This document shows positions 25,466 through 35,283 of a stretch of 64,000 nt of DNA, piece by piece. Under the pieces are notes generated by a model, which was not told where the DNA came from, did no database searches, and worked only from the letters and a program-made list of their open reading frames with translations. Made by a program: the position numbers and the translations under genes. Origin of the DNA: Bacteroidota bacterium (lineage in GTDB: Bacteria; Bacteroidota; Ignavibacteria; Palsa-1295); contig JAFDZW010000006.1 of assembly GCA_018266755.1 (NCBI GenBank), positions 186,001 to 250,000 of the forward strand, written 5' to 3'. Numbering within the stretch: the first letter of the stretch is position 1; every line of letters begins with the position of its first letter.

Positions 25466-27195
25466 CGAGTAGTCTCCTTCCCAAACACTTTGACAAATTC
25501 CACGCGCCGGCACCGCAGACGGTACGTCTCGTCATCCTCCCCTTCGCGCCGTGCAACCGGCGACGTGCGGCCTTTCGAGGCGATCACTAATAATTTGGCG
25601 GCGATCCCCCGCTTCTCGAGTTCTCGTGCGATGAAGGTTGCACGGCGCATCGCCAGCGCCCGGTTGTATTCATCTGTCCCGAGCGAATCGGTATGACCAT
25701 AGAGCAACACACGGTTCAACGATGACGAGCTCGACTTGATCGAATGTGCCAACAGATCGAGCGATGTCTGCCACTTTGTGTCCGAGCGTTTCCCTCCGTC
25801 GTCATAGACGAAATCGTACGGATGCGCATCGTCATCGAACGGGAAATTGATCCGCAGTACAAGCGTGTCGGGGACCGATAGCGGCGGCACCTCTACAACA
25901 GGCTCCGCTTCGTGACGAAGATCGACACGGTGCACATCGTAGAACTTGTCCTGTACGTCCGCGCCGACATCGTATTGCCGACCGTTCTGTACTGTAAATG
26001 CGTATGCGCCTGTAGTATCGGTCGGTTTTCGCGCAATCTCGGTATCGCGTGCGACATCGCGGACAAATACTTCCGGCGAACCGCTGCGGTCGAGCTTCGG
26101 AAGGAGTACGTGCCCGTGCAGTTTGATCGAATCGGGAAGCTGCCGCGGATCTGCTGAGGCAACCTGACGATCAATCTTCGTGCGTCGAACCTCGAAGAGA
26201 TTCATCCCTTTAAAGTCTGCCTTCTGACTTGAACTATAGAAGAACTGCGAGTCGCTCAACTCGTAGGGAAAGACTTCGTCGGCTTGCGAGTTGACAGGCG
26301 CTCCGAGATTGCGAACATTCTTCCAGTCGGTCGTTGTACTAAAGAGATCGTAGCCGCCGACGGTTGCATGGCCATCCGACGCAAAGAAAAGGTTTTTCCC
26401 GTCGCGCGAAAATGAAGGGGTGATCTCATCACACTCGGAATTCACGGGGCCGGGCAGCGCGGTCGGCTCGGGCCACACCACGGAGACCGAAGCACGGCGG
26501 CTCATCCACAGATCGGTGCCGCCGTATCCGCCGAGGCGATCCGAAGTAAAGACCAGTGTTAAACCATTCGGCGAAACGGTTGGCTGCCCGTCGAAGGCAT
26601 TCGGCTGATCGACCGAAGAAAGTCGTTTGATATCGTCAAGCGTCGCAATATCTCCGGCAACCGAAATGCGCGCAGTATAGAGATCGTAATCGTCGGCATC
26701 GTCATTCGGAGCTTTCGCGGTAAAGTAGAGCAGTCCATCGGCCACGCTGTACCAGCATGCGCCGACAGTCTCCAACGAATCGGTCCCTTGCACTTCACGA
26801 AGCGGCGAGAACTGCAGATCACCCCCGAACGTCGAGAGCAGGAGGCGTTGATGTTCGTAGATCGAATCGGCATCGCGTTTCGGCTGGCGGCCTGCTCCGC
26901 GCGACGTACGTTCTGCGCTGATCGCCGCATGCGATTGGTCGAGGAAGACGATCGCGTTGTCGTTGAAATCGGAATTGACCGGAGACGGCAGCAGATCGAT
27001 GTGATACCGATACCCGTCGCTCTGTACGTTCGCCGTATCGAGCCCCACCCCGCTGTATTGGCCGGGTTTGCACTCGATCGTCGGCACGTAACACGGAGTC
27101 TCGTGCAGCGCCGGCACTTGTGACGAGCATGCGGCAAGCAGCCCGACCAAGAGGATCGAAACCGAAGCTGCGACGATGCGAACGTGGGTGGTCAT
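25462..27195 (-). CDS. OmpA-family lipoprotein with PD40 propeller
   Basis: A 577-residue protein. Signal MTTHVRIVAASVSILLVGLLAAC with lipobox LLAAC; then a propeller of PD40-type repeats (DGQPTVSPNGLTLVFTSDRLGGYGGTDLW, CDEITPSFSRDGKNLFFASDG, ADEVFPYELSDSQFFYSSS; residues ~90-340). Then a carboxypeptidase-regulatory-like segment (~350-425), and a C-terminal OmpA peptidoglycan-binding domain (VLLYGHTDSLGTDEYNRALAMRRATFIARELEKRGI, ~460-575). The order is that of PorE without its N-terminal TPR. It should bind peptidoglycan under the outer membrane. It lies 46 bp downstream of bshB1 and overlaps the barrel-lipoprotein gene by 4 bp. Confidence 0.92.
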   Translation of the reverse strand: MTTHVRIVAASVSILLVGLLAACSSQVPALHETPCYVPTIECKPGQYSGVGLDTANVQSDGYRYHIDLLPSPVNSDFNDNAIVFLDQSHAAISAERTSRGAGRQPKRDADSIYEHQRLLLSTFGGDLQFSPLREVQGTDSLETVGACWYSVADGLLYFTAKAPNDDADDYDLYTARISVAGDIATLDDIKRLSSVDQPNAFDGQPTVSPNGLTLVFTSDRLGGYGGTDLWMSRRASVSVVWPEPTALPGPVNSECDEITPSFSRDGKNLFFASDGHATVGGYDLFSTTTDWKNVRNLGAPVNSQADEVFPYELSDSQFFYSSSQKADFKGMNLFEVRRTKIDRQVASADPRQLPDSIKLHGHVLLPKLDRSGSPEVFVRDVARDTEIARKPTDTTGAYAFTVQNGRQYDVGADVQDKFYDVHRVDLRHEAEPVVEVPPLSVPDTLVLRINFPFDDDAHPYDFVYDDGGKRSDTKWQTSLDLLAHSIKSSSSSLNRVLLYGHTDSLGTDEYNRALAMRRATFIARELEKRGIAAKLLVIASKGRTSPVARREGEDDETYRLRCRRVEFVKVFGKETTR

Positions 27196-27241
27196 ACTAA
27201 GAGATATCGGCGAAACAACGCAGACGCAACGGTACTACGAC

Positions 27242-27997
27242 CTATGCGATCCGTTTCGTCACGATATCGAAGATATTCGTAACACCCGGCGTCCCCTGGC
27301 ACCAGAACGGCTCGCCGAATTGCGCGCCGATCTGCATCCCATAGTGTCGGGCTCGGGCCTCGATCCATTCGTAGAAGCCCTTTTGAGTAAGAAACGTCTC
27401 GCGCTCGTTTGTTTCAAGCGCTGCGCCGCGTGCTCCTCTGCCGAACTGCGATCCGTATGCCTGCACGCAGCGCAGACGATCGTCGAACACATTCGTGACA
27501 TCCATGATGATCTTCGGTTCGAAGACATATGTCTGCATAAAATGCAGGACAAGCAGCGGACGATACGGCTCCTGCGGTTTGCCGTCTTCACCGAGTGTTT
27601 CGATTTTCGCCAGACCGGAATAGAATGCGGCACGGTGCGTCAACTCGGCAGCCGCTTCATGATCGGGGTGGCGCTCGCTGAAATGCGGACAGAACACGAT
27701 CGACGGGCGCGTCGCACGAATCTGGCGAATCACGGCATGAATGGAATCCTCGTCAACAGGAATATTGCCGTCGGAGAATTGCAGATTCGCACGATAATCG
27801 AGTTCGAGAATACGCGATGCTTCGGCGGTTTCTTGCGCTCGTGTCTCGAGCGTTCCGCGAGTCGAAAGCTCGCCGAGTGTCAGGTCCAGAATACCCGTTC
27901 GCTTCCCGCTGCGTTTTGCGGCAAGGAATGTGCCGGCACAGGAGAGTTCTACATCGTCCGGATGCGCTGCAATGCCAAGAATATCGAGTCTGTTCAT
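27242..27997 (-). CDS. bshB1: Bacillithiol biosynthesis deacetylase BshB1
   Basis: A 251-residue LmbE/PIG-L family zinc deacetylase. Zinc and catalytic residues lie in AAHPDDVE (His12, Asp14, Asp15) and SERHPDHE (near residue 110). GELSTRGT and QFGRGARG fit the BshB1 branch, which removes the acetyl group from GlcNAc-malate in bacillithiol synthesis. Bacillithiol genes are known in Bacteroidota and Chlorobi. No bshA or bshC is in the window. It sits 24 bp after an APC permease and 46 bp before the PD40-OmpA lipoprotein, in a run that otherwise concerns the envelope. A different N-acetylsugar deacetylase activity cannot be excluded. Confidence 0.9.
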   Translation of the reverse strand: MNRLDILGIAAHPDDVELSCAGTFLAAKRSGKRTGILDLTLGELSTRGTLETRAQETAEASRILELDYRANLQFSDGNIPVDEDSIHAVIRQIRATRPSIVFCPHFSERHPDHEAAAELTHRAAFYSGLAKIETLGEDGKPQEPYRPLLVLHFMQTYVFEPKIIMDVTNVFDDRLRCVQAYGSQFGRGARGAALETNERETFLTQKGFYEWIEARARHYGMQIGAQFGEPFWCQGTPGVTNIFDIVTKRIA

Positions 27998-28021
27998 ACG
28001 TCTCGCTACGGTAAGGAATGA

Positions 28022-29476
28022 TTATGATCGTGCGTCATGCGCTGCTACCTCGCGCTTGTTCTTCCAATAATAGTAGAACGGCACGCCGCTCAGGACGAGC
28101 AAAACACCGGCAAGACTGCTGATGATCGGCTGTTCCCCCGCATTGTACGCGGCGATATCTTTGATGAGTGTCACAACGAGGTAAGAAGTTGCAAAGATCA
28201 CAAAGACTGCCGGGACGAATGGGTAGCCGGGTACCTTGAACGAACGGTCGCGATTGGGCTGACGCACGCGCAAGATAAACACGCCGAGCGCCATCAATAC
28301 ATAGAGTCCCCAATTGACGAAGATGTACATATCGAGCAGCAAATCGAACGAGCCGCTAAAGAGCAGGCACAATGCCCATCCGCCTTGCAGCCAGAGCGCG
28401 ATGCTCGGCGTCTGATACCGCTCGTGTACCGACGATGCAGCGGGGACGAAGAGCTTATCGCGCGACATGGCATAATACACGCGCGCATTCGTCAGGATCG
28501 TCGAATTCGTCGTATCGAACGTCGAAAGCATGATCAGCGCTGCAATCACCCCTCCTCCACCGGCGCCAAGCACTGCGGTTACGACTGCGGAGGCAACGCG
28601 TTGATTCGGAACAGCCGCTATCTCTGCGACCGGAAGAATATAGAGGTATGCAAGATTCAGCAGAAGATATAATCCGGTGAAGACGAGTGTCCCGAGGATA
28701 ATCGCCCGAGGCAGTGTCCGTTCCGGCTCCCTCACCTCGCCGCCGATATAGGCAACGTTCCCCCAGCCGTCATACGCCCAGAATGCTTTTGTGACCGCCG
28801 TAGCAACCGCCCCGAGCAGCGTCCACGACGAAAGTGTCGTTCCCTTCGGGGCCATGCTCGTCCAATGCGAGACCGACCCTACATGCGACCCGGCAATGAA
28901 GGCAACGGCGCAGATCCCAAGCAATGCGACAACCTTCGCAGTTGTCGAGATACTCTGAAGCATCGCGCCGACTTTCACACCCCGAACGTTGATATATGTC
29001 AGAAACACGACCAAGCCTGCAGCGATCAGCTTCTCGGTGAAATGTGCGAAGGGAAACACATCCCCGAGATACGGAATATGGAACGGTACTTCTGCAAGCG
29101 AGCCGAAGAGAACAGGCAGTGAGACGAACTCGCCGAGATATGTTGCGAAGATCAACGCTATCGCGGCGATCGCGCCCGAGCCGGCGATCATCAGGTTCGC
29201 CCACCCATAGTGGAAGCCGATAAAATCGCCGTAGATCTCACGAAGATATTCGTAGAGGCCGCCGGTGCGGGGCATCTGTCCGATGAGTTCACACTGCGTC
29301 AGCGCTCCGAAGAGTGTCAGGATCCCGGTACCGACCCAGACGAGCAGCATTGTCGCTGCACTTCCAAGTTCGGCGGCCATCGATACCGGCACGACAAATA
29401 TGCCGGAGCCGACGACCGAACCCACAACGATCGACGTCGTCGGGTAGAGCGTCAGTGCACGTTTCAGATGCTTCAT
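28022..29476 (-). CDS. APC-superfamily amino acid permease
   Basis: A 484-residue inner-membrane transporter with about 12 predicted membrane segments. The first helix carries the unwound substrate motif GSVVGSGIFVVP (residues ~18-30), and GALTQCELIGQMPRTGGLYEYLREIYGD is the helix 2-3 signature of the amino acid-polyamine-organocation family (LAT-like). Later GGEVREPERTLPRAI and NTRGVKVG-like segments (INVRGVKVGAMLQ) fit the same family. The substrate cannot be read from sequence; neutral amino acids are likely. It starts 9 bp after the Ig-like lipoprotein gene, and bshB1 follows 24 bp later, so it is in the same transcript. Cysteine supply for bacillithiol is a possible but untested link. 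Confidence 0.92.
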   Translation of the reverse strand: MKHLKRALTLYPTTSIVVGSVVGSGIFVVPVSMAAELGSAATMLLVWVGTGILTLFGALTQCELIGQMPRTGGLYEYLREIYGDFIGFHYGWANLMIAGSGAIAAIALIFATYLGEFVSLPVLFGSLAEVPFHIPYLGDVFPFAHFTEKLIAAGLVVFLTYINVRGVKVGAMLQSISTTAKVVALLGICAVAFIAGSHVGSVSHWTSMAPKGTTLSSWTLLGAVATAVTKAFWAYDGWGNVAYIGGEVREPERTLPRAIILGTLVFTGLYLLLNLAYLYILPVAEIAAVPNQRVASAVVTAVLGAGGGGVIAALIMLSTFDTTNSTILTNARVYYAMSRDKLFVPAASSVHERYQTPSIALWLQGGWALCLLFSGSFDLLLDMYIFVNWGLYVLMALGVFILRVRQPNRDRSFKVPGYPFVPAVFVIFATSYLVVTLIKDIAAYNAGEQPIISSLAGVLLVLSGVPFYYYWKNKREVAAHDARS

Positions 29477-29485
29477 GATGGGTAG

Positions 29486-31222
29486 TTACTGTAATTGTAT
29501 GTCGATGTGCTCGAGTGTCCACTTCGGGCGCACATCGATCTCATCGGGATAGTCGCCGCTTGGCAATGCAAATTTAAGAGGGATCGGCGTCCCGCCTTCG
29601 TATCCCCTATCCGGACGTTCGGTCAACCATGCCTGTACTCGATAACGATTTTTGGGGACTTTGTCGAAGACATAGTTGTGTGTTCCGGCTGGCAGAGCGA
29701 GCGTTCTGTTCCAGGCTCCGTCACTCGAGATAAGCCGGACAACAATGCTCGCGCCCGATCGTGACGAATCGGCGGTAGTGACCGAACCACTGACCGTTCC
29801 GTATTCGGTTCTCTCTGCGGTGAAGAAGTGCGTGATGATCGTGGTATCTTTATTCGCCGTTGCGTGAACCGCGGATGGTGGCACCACAGACGTACCCTTG
29901 AACTCGAACCGGTAGAGCGCACGTGGCAACAATGGTTGTGCTGTTTCCACACGCACGCGAATACCATCAAGCCAGGTGAATTGCAGTGTGACGGGCTTAT
30001 TTGTCGAATCGAACAAGCGTACACCTGCTTCGAACGCCGCGGTATCAACGGCGTCGCTGAAACTAAGCACCTGCATGAACTCCGGCAGCACGCCTCGAAT
30101 GCTGTCCGGGAATGGAATACCGCCGAAATGCGGAGCAGCAAATGTATCGCGCGCCGAGAGGGGGCGAATCCAACTGACGTTCGCACCGGTATCGAGTGCA
30201 TTGCCGGCCATGTCATGCACCGAGGCAAGCGCAGTGAGTTTGTACACTGCGTTCTTCGACATCGGCGTACCGAGCATCAGCATCACAGTGCCCGCGGCCT
30301 TTTCGATATTTCCTCGGAATGCTGCGGCAACCGGAAGTCGCACACCAGTTGCGCTGTCTGACACAGTGAAATTCCAAGCGCGCACACTGGCGCTGTCAAG
30401 CGCTTTCGAGAATCGGGCCCGAATGTGATACACATCGTTGGCCTCGGCATCGGTGAGTTGTGGCTTCGACGTATCTGCCTTCGGCATCATGCGAATGCGA
30501 ACACCATAGCGTGCGGCGCCCCGCAGTTCTACATCGCTATTCGGCATGCCATAGGCGTCGATCCCCGGATCGAAGACCCGATTGCGAAATTCATCGACGA
30601 TCGCAAACATCCGGTACGTGTGCGATGGCTTCATCGCACGAAATTCGAAGACGCCCTTGTCGGTCGGTTGGGTAATATAATCGGGTCGAACGCGGTCGAG
30701 ATGCAGCGTATCCGCCGAGATCGTGCTGATATCGTATGCGAACACCGACACATTCTTCAGGTCAACTGCTGCACCTGTTGTGATCGCCGGGAGGATATTC
30801 CCCTGAATAAATCCTGTGTCGATGGCCGGACCGGTCGAGAATACAAGCTGGTACGGTTCTGTCAGCGCGCCACCTCGGATCGTTTTCAGTTCTTTTGTCA
30901 GTGTCACGATATAGGTAGTGTTCGCACGAAGCGTGTCCGGAAAATTCACGGTGACTTCGTCATACCCCGACCAATCGTACTTGACGACGCCGCTCATATA
31001 CGGCGTGATCGTAATCGCATTGGTAAACGAACTACGATCAAGATTGTGCTGAAACTGGAAGTGGAGTTTTGTCGTGCGCGAGACGTTGAGCGACTGCGGC
31101 GCCGGCGTAACCTCTTCGATTTTCGGAGGTGTTTTGTCCTCTTTTCCGCCGGGAGGCGGCTGGATCGCGGCGCAACCGGCGACCAGCAACAACAGCAGCA
31201 GCGATGCGAGGCGTCGCATCAT
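29486..31222 (-). CDS. Ig-like (SbsA/Big_5-type) lipoprotein
   Basis: A 578-residue lipoprotein: MMRRLASLLLLLLVAGC (lipobox VAGC), then a PPPGGKEDKTPPKIEEVTPAP linker typical of Bacteroidota Ig-domain lipoproteins. The first Ig-like domain is LNVSRTTKLHFQFQHNLDRSSFTNAITITP...TTYIVTLTKELKTIRGGAL (~45-130). A carboxypeptidase-regulatory-like module follows, then two more SbsA-type Ig domains (AYHIRARFSKALDS-like and VLPEFMQVLSFSDAVDTAAFEAGVRLFDS). The end resembles a CNA-type sheet (ASIVVRLISSDGAWNRTLALPAG). It probably faces the periplasm or surface. It overlaps the epimerase gene by 4 bp (ATGA). Confidence 0.85.
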   Translation of the reverse strand: MMRRLASLLLLLLVAGCAAIQPPPGGKEDKTPPKIEEVTPAPQSLNVSRTTKLHFQFQHNLDRSSFTNAITITPYMSGVVKYDWSGYDEVTVNFPDTLRANTTYIVTLTKELKTIRGGALTEPYQLVFSTGPAIDTGFIQGNILPAITTGAAVDLKNVSVFAYDISTISADTLHLDRVRPDYITQPTDKGVFEFRAMKPSHTYRMFAIVDEFRNRVFDPGIDAYGMPNSDVELRGAARYGVRIRMMPKADTSKPQLTDAEANDVYHIRARFSKALDSASVRAWNFTVSDSATGVRLPVAAAFRGNIEKAAGTVMLMLGTPMSKNAVYKLTALASVHDMAGNALDTGANVSWIRPLSARDTFAAPHFGGIPFPDSIRGVLPEFMQVLSFSDAVDTAAFEAGVRLFDSTNKPVTLQFTWLDGIRVRVETAQPLLPRALYRFEFKGTSVVPPSAVHATANKDTTIITHFFTAERTEYGTVSGSVTTADSSRSGASIVVRLISSDGAWNRTLALPAGTHNYVFDKVPKNRYRVQAWLTERPDRGYEGGTPIPLKFALPSGDYPDEIDVRPKWTLEHIDIQLQ

Positions 31223-32154
31223 GCCGTTAACATTTGCTTGAAATAGTCAGCCGTTCGGCGCAATCCTTCGGAAAGCGACACCTCCGGCTTCCACCCGAGT
31301 TCTCGTGCAGCCTTCGCCGGATCGCACACACTCCGCAACTGCTCACCGAGCCGTGCCGGAGCATACTCTGCCGTTGCCTTCGCATCACAGAGATGTTCAT
31401 TGAGTACCGAGAACAGTGTGTTGACATCCGTCTCGATCCCGGTTGCAATGTTATACGTATTCGAAGTTGTCAGCGTATGTAACGCAGCGAGATGTGCGGC
31501 TGCGACGTCCGCAACATAGACATAATCTCTGGTTTGCTTTCCATCCCCGAAGATGTAGCTTTGGCGGCCTTCGATCAGTGCGTTGCAGAAGATCGCCACG
31601 ACGCCCGCTTCGCCATGAGGATCCTGTCTGGGTCCGTACACATTGGAATACCGGAAGATCGTGTGCCGCATTCCGTAGGCTTTGCGTTCATATTCGAGAT
31701 ATAACTCTACGGAGCGTTTTGCCACACCGTACGGCGATTCGGGACGGGTCGGGTGCTCTTCGTCTGCCGGGAAATAATCTTGTTCTCCATAGATGGCTCC
31801 GCCGGTCGATGCGAAGATAAAGTGTTTCACCCCGAATTTGCGAGCCGCTTCCATAAGGTTGAGCGAACCAAGGATATTGGTATCGGCATCGGCGGCGGGG
31901 TCGGCGACACTTTTGCGGACGTCGATTTGCGCGGCGTGGTGGTCGATGATGTCGAAGTGGGAGCGTTCGCAGAGGTCTTCGACGAATCCGCGATCTTTGA
32001 TATTGCCATGGACGAACTCCGCATTCGCGTTGACATTCTCGAGCTTGCCGCTCGAGAGATCGTCCAGAATCACCACCTCATGGCCGGCGCCGATAAAGGC
32101 ATCGCTGACATGGCTTCCGATGAAGCCGGCACCGCCGGTAACGAGAATCTTCAA
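31219..32154 (-). CDS. NAD-dependent nucleotide-sugar epimerase (UDP-glucose 4-epimerase-like)
   Basis: A 311-residue extended short-chain dehydrogenase. The Rossmann motif GGAGFIG is at 7-13, the acidic pair DD31-32 ends the second strand (NAD-type), and the catalytic set is Ser116/Thr117 with Tyr142-x3-Lys146 (PYGVAK). FRYSNVYGPRQDP and FGDGKQTRDYVYVADVA are typical of GalE/WbpP-like enzymes that act on UDP-sugars. Exact substrate unknown. It is the first gene of the seven-gene minus-strand run. The 148-bp spacer to the divergent argS gene contains a 7-bp hairpin (CCTATTG...CAATAGG) and presumably both promoters. Confidence 0.93.
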   Translation of the reverse strand: MKILVTGGAGFIGSHVSDAFIGAGHEVVILDDLSSGKLENVNANAEFVHGNIKDRGFVEDLCERSHFDIIDHHAAQIDVRKSVADPAADADTNILGSLNLMEAARKFGVKHFIFASTGGAIYGEQDYFPADEEHPTRPESPYGVAKRSVELYLEYERKAYGMRHTIFRYSNVYGPRQDPHGEAGVVAIFCNALIEGRQSYIFGDGKQTRDYVYVADVAAAHLAALHTLTTSNTYNIATGIETDVNTLFSVLNEHLCDAKATAEYAPARLGEQLRSVCDPAKAARELGWKPEVSLSEGLRRTADYFKQMLTA

Positions 32155-32302
32155 GTTCCTTCGATTGAAAGGGTTAAGTCCAATCCTATTGAAATTCCAA
32201 TAGGTTAGGAGTATTAGAAGCGAAAACCGCGTTATTTAGTTTTCGTCTGCCGATGCGCCGCCTGGCGCCGACAGCGAGGATTAGAGTCTTGCGAACCCTG
32301 TA

Positions 32303-33943
32303 ATGGACGAACAACTACAACAACTGTTTCTTTCGGCCGTCAAAGAGATCCATCCGGAATTTGCCGGAGCCATCGAGTTCACCGTTCCGCAGAATAGCGA
32401 CCACGGTGATCTCGCCACGAATATCGCGCTGCAACTCGCGAAGCCGCTGAAGAAGGCGCCGCGTGCCGTCGCCGACGAGATCTCCGCACGGATCCGGTCC
32501 ACGACAGGTATCGGCTGGCTCGATACGATCGAAGTAGCCGGACCGGGGTTTATTAATATCAAATTCTCGCAGGGACAATATTCCGACAGTCTGCGCTCTA
32601 TTCTAAGCGCCGGACCGAAGTACGGCCGCTCGACGAAGTATGCGGGCAAGACGGTCAACGTCGAATGGGTCAGCGCCAACCCGACCGGCAATCTGCATGC
32701 CGGACACGGCCGCCAAGTCTGCCTCGGACTTGCGATCACGAACCTGCTCGAAGCGGCCGGGTACACCGTCGTGCGCGAGTATTACTTTAACAACGCGGGC
32801 AACCAGATGCGAAACCTCGCAATCTCTACCCGTGTGCGGTATTTACAGGAGCTCGGCGAATCGATCGAGTTGCCCGAGAATGGGTATCATGGTGTCGAGA
32901 TCATCGAGATCGCCAAAGAACTCATCGCGCTGCACGGCGAAGGCTACCGTACAGCCGAGCTTTCCGCATTCCAGAAATTTGCAGAAGAAGCGAATTTCAG
33001 TCGCATTAAAAAAACTCTCGAACGCCTGAAGGTCAAGCACGACGTCTTTTTCAACGAACAGTCGCTCTACGACAGCGGCAAGATCGCCAATCTTATTGCC
33101 GAGTTGAAGGCCAAAGGGCTTGCATACGATAAAGACGGAGCCGTGTGGCTCAAGCTTTCGGAAATGGGGATGGAGCAGGACCGCGTGATCGTCAAGTCCA
33201 CCGGCGAACCGACATATCGCTTGCCGGATATCGCCTACCACTGCGACAAACTATCCCGCGGGTACGATCATATCGTCGATATTTTCGGCGCCGATCATAT
33301 TGCGACGATCCCCGACGTTCTGGCGACGGTAAAAGCGCTTGGATACAACCCCGCGAACGTAGAAGTGATCATCCACCAGATGGTGTCGTTCATGAATGGC
33401 GGCGAGCTAGTGAAGTTCTCGAAACGATCGGGTGGGACGTACACGCTCGACGAACTGATCGACGACGTCGGCGTCGATGCCGTGAAGTTTTTCTTCAATA
33501 TGCGCGCAGTGGGGTCGCATCTCGAGTTCGACCTCTCGCTTGCAAAGGAGCAATCGGAAAAGAATCCGGTGTACTACGTGCAGTATGCACATGCCCGTAT
33601 CGCGAGCATCCTGCGTTTTGCCGCAGACCAGCAGATCGATACGACGAAGCTCGCCGAGAGTAACCTCGACGTCCTGACCCACCCGAGCGAACGCGAACTC
33701 GTGAAGTTGCTCTCGCAATTCCCCACGCTCGTCGTGCGGGCGGCCGAAGGGTCGGCTCCGCACCATATCTGCGAGTATCTACGTACGGTGGCGGCAGGAT
33801 TCCATAAGTTTTATCATGATTGTCGTATCGTCGGCCAGCCCGAGCCGTTGCAGTCGGCGCGTCTTGCGCTCGCATTGGCAGCGAAGTATGTGCTCGCGGC
33901 CGGTTGTACGATCCTCGGCGTTTCCGCGCCCGAGAGCATGTAA
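32303..33943 (+). CDS. argS: Arginyl-tRNA synthetase
   Basis: A 546-residue class I synthetase that charges tRNA-Arg. The N-terminal additional domain (residues 1-115) that touches the tRNA elbow is present. The class I HIGH motif reads HAGH at 132-135 within SANPTGNLHAGHGR. A KMSKS-like loop is KFSKRSGG. The C-terminal DALR anticodon-binding domain begins near NPVYYVQYAHARIASI, the ArgS landmark. Length is normal. It heads a four-gene operon: the CNNM-type gene begins 2 bp after its stop. Confidence 0.97.
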   Translation: MDEQLQQLFLSAVKEIHPEFAGAIEFTVPQNSDHGDLATNIALQLAKPLKKAPRAVADEISARIRSTTGIGWLDTIEVAGPGFINIKFSQGQYSDSLRSILSAGPKYGRSTKYAGKTVNVEWVSANPTGNLHAGHGRQVCLGLAITNLLEAAGYTVVREYYFNNAGNQMRNLAISTRVRYLQELGESIELPENGYHGVEIIEIAKELIALHGEGYRTAELSAFQKFAEEANFSRIKKTLERLKVKHDVFFNEQSLYDSGKIANLIAELKAKGLAYDKDGAVWLKLSEMGMEQDRVIVKSTGEPTYRLPDIAYHCDKLSRGYDHIVDIFGADHIATIPDVLATVKALGYNPANVEVIIHQMVSFMNGGELVKFSKRSGGTYTLDELIDDVGVDAVKFFFNMRAVGSHLEFDLSLAKEQSEKNPVYYVQYAHARIASILRFAADQQIDTTKLAESNLDVLTHPSERELVKLLSQFPTLVVRAAEGSAPHHICEYLRTVAAGFHKFYHDCRIVGQPEPLQSARLALALAAKYVLAAGCTILGVSAPESM

Positions 33944-33945
33944 CC

Positions 33946-35283
33946 ATGCTACCCCTATCGCTTGAGATAACGCTTGTCGTGTTCTCACTTGCCGTCTATG
34001 CCGTCTTCTCGATGGTCGAGACGAGCATTCTCACGGTCCGCAAATCCCGACTGCGCAAACTGATCGAGGACGAGCATGAGCGCCAGAAGGTCCGCGACCG
34101 TGCGGCAGCGGTGCTCGAGATCAAATCGAGGCCGGAGGAATTTCTCGCCTTCGTCCAGAGCGCGACCATCCTTGCGGTAGTATTAGCTGCGACATTCACA
34201 AGCTTCATAGCGCTCGACGATCTGCAGGCGCTTGCCTCGTCGCTTCTGCATACGAGCAGCGTCATTTCGACGGCAATCGGGTTCGCCGTTGCAATCCTCG
34301 CGCTTGCACCGCTATTGCTGACGTTTGGCGGGCTCATCCCGAAGTCGATCGCGCTTCACGGCAACGTCCGCTTCTCCCTCCTGTTCGGTCTGCCTGTGCT
34401 CCGGGCGTTACCGTTCGCAAAACCGGTCACGAGACTGCCGGTCATCATTGCGAACGTCGTGCTCAAGCCGTTCAAGGATTCTGCGAGTTTTTCGGAGTCG
34501 CGTATTTCCGAAGAGGAATTCCTTGTCATGCTCGAAGAAGGCACGCGAACGGGCGTGATCGACGAAACGGAGAATGAGTTAATCGAAAACATTTTCGATT
34601 TCCGCGAGAAGACCGTTCGCGAGGTGATGGTCCCGCGCACGAAGATCGTCGCGATCGATATCGAAAGCGAACGTGAGACAGTAATCCGCAGGATCGTTGC
34701 CGAAGGCTATACCCGCCTGCCTGTCTATCAGGATACGCTCGATACGATCGTCGGTGTCGTGTATTCGAAAGATGTCCTGGCGCTCATCGAGCATCCGGAC
34801 CTGATCATCCTCTACGACATAACTCGTCCGGTGATCTTCGTCCCCGAAACGAAGCTCATCTCCGAACTGCTGCGCGAACTACAGCTTCGCAAGCTCCACC
34901 TTGCCATCGTCATCGACGAATTCGGCGGCACGGCAGGCATCGTCACGCTCGAAGATATTATCGAAGAGATCGTCGGCGAGATCCAGGACGAGTACGACGA
35001 AGAACAGGCCGTTACCATCGATGCCGAACACCACAGCGTGACGCTTTCGGCGACGCTGCCGGTGGAGGATGCCAATGCGCAGATCGACGACATTCTGGAC
35101 GGATTTCGTATCCCCGAAGCCGACGAATACGATTCGGTCGGCGGCTACGTCACCAAGTTCTTCGGGCATATCCCCGAGACCAACGAATCTTTTGAAACCG
35201 ACAACGTACGACTGGTAGTTGTCAAACGTACACCCAAAGAGGTGATCCAGGTACGTATCGAGAGAAAGCCGGAAAATACTTGA
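33946..35283 (+). CDS. CNNM/CorC-type membrane protein with CBS pair
   Basis: A 445-residue protein from the ATG at 33946. Order: DUF21/CNNM membrane domain with four hydrophobic segments (residues 1-~185, LEITLVVFSLAVYAVFSMVETSIL first), then two CBS domains (VMVPRTKIVAIDIESE...VYQDTLDTIVGVVYSKD and TRPVIFVPETKLISELLRELQ...VIDEFGGTAGIVTLEDIIEEIVGEIQDEYD). Last comes a CorC_HlyC domain (SATLPVEDANAQI...VGGYVTKFFGHIPE). The family handles Mg2+ export or homeostasis, and in Bacteroidota relatives (GldE) supports gliding and T9SS; the PorE-like gene directly downstream makes the latter worth noting. Its TGA overlaps the next start. Confidence 0.93.
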   Translation: MLPLSLEITLVVFSLAVYAVFSMVETSILTVRKSRLRKLIEDEHERQKVRDRAAAVLEIKSRPEEFLAFVQSATILAVVLAATFTSFIALDDLQALASSLLHTSSVISTAIGFAVAILALAPLLLTFGGLIPKSIALHGNVRFSLLFGLPVLRALPFAKPVTRLPVIIANVVLKPFKDSASFSESRISEEEFLVMLEEGTRTGVIDETENELIENIFDFREKTVREVMVPRTKIVAIDIESERETVIRRIVAEGYTRLPVYQDTLDTIVGVVYSKDVLALIEHPDLIILYDITRPVIFVPETKLISELLRELQLRKLHLAIVIDEFGGTAGIVTLEDIIEEIVGEIQDEYDEEQAVTIDAEHHSVTLSATLPVEDANAQIDDILDGFRIPEADEYDSVGGYVTKFFGHIPETNESFETDNVRLVVVKRTPKEVIQVRIERKPENT

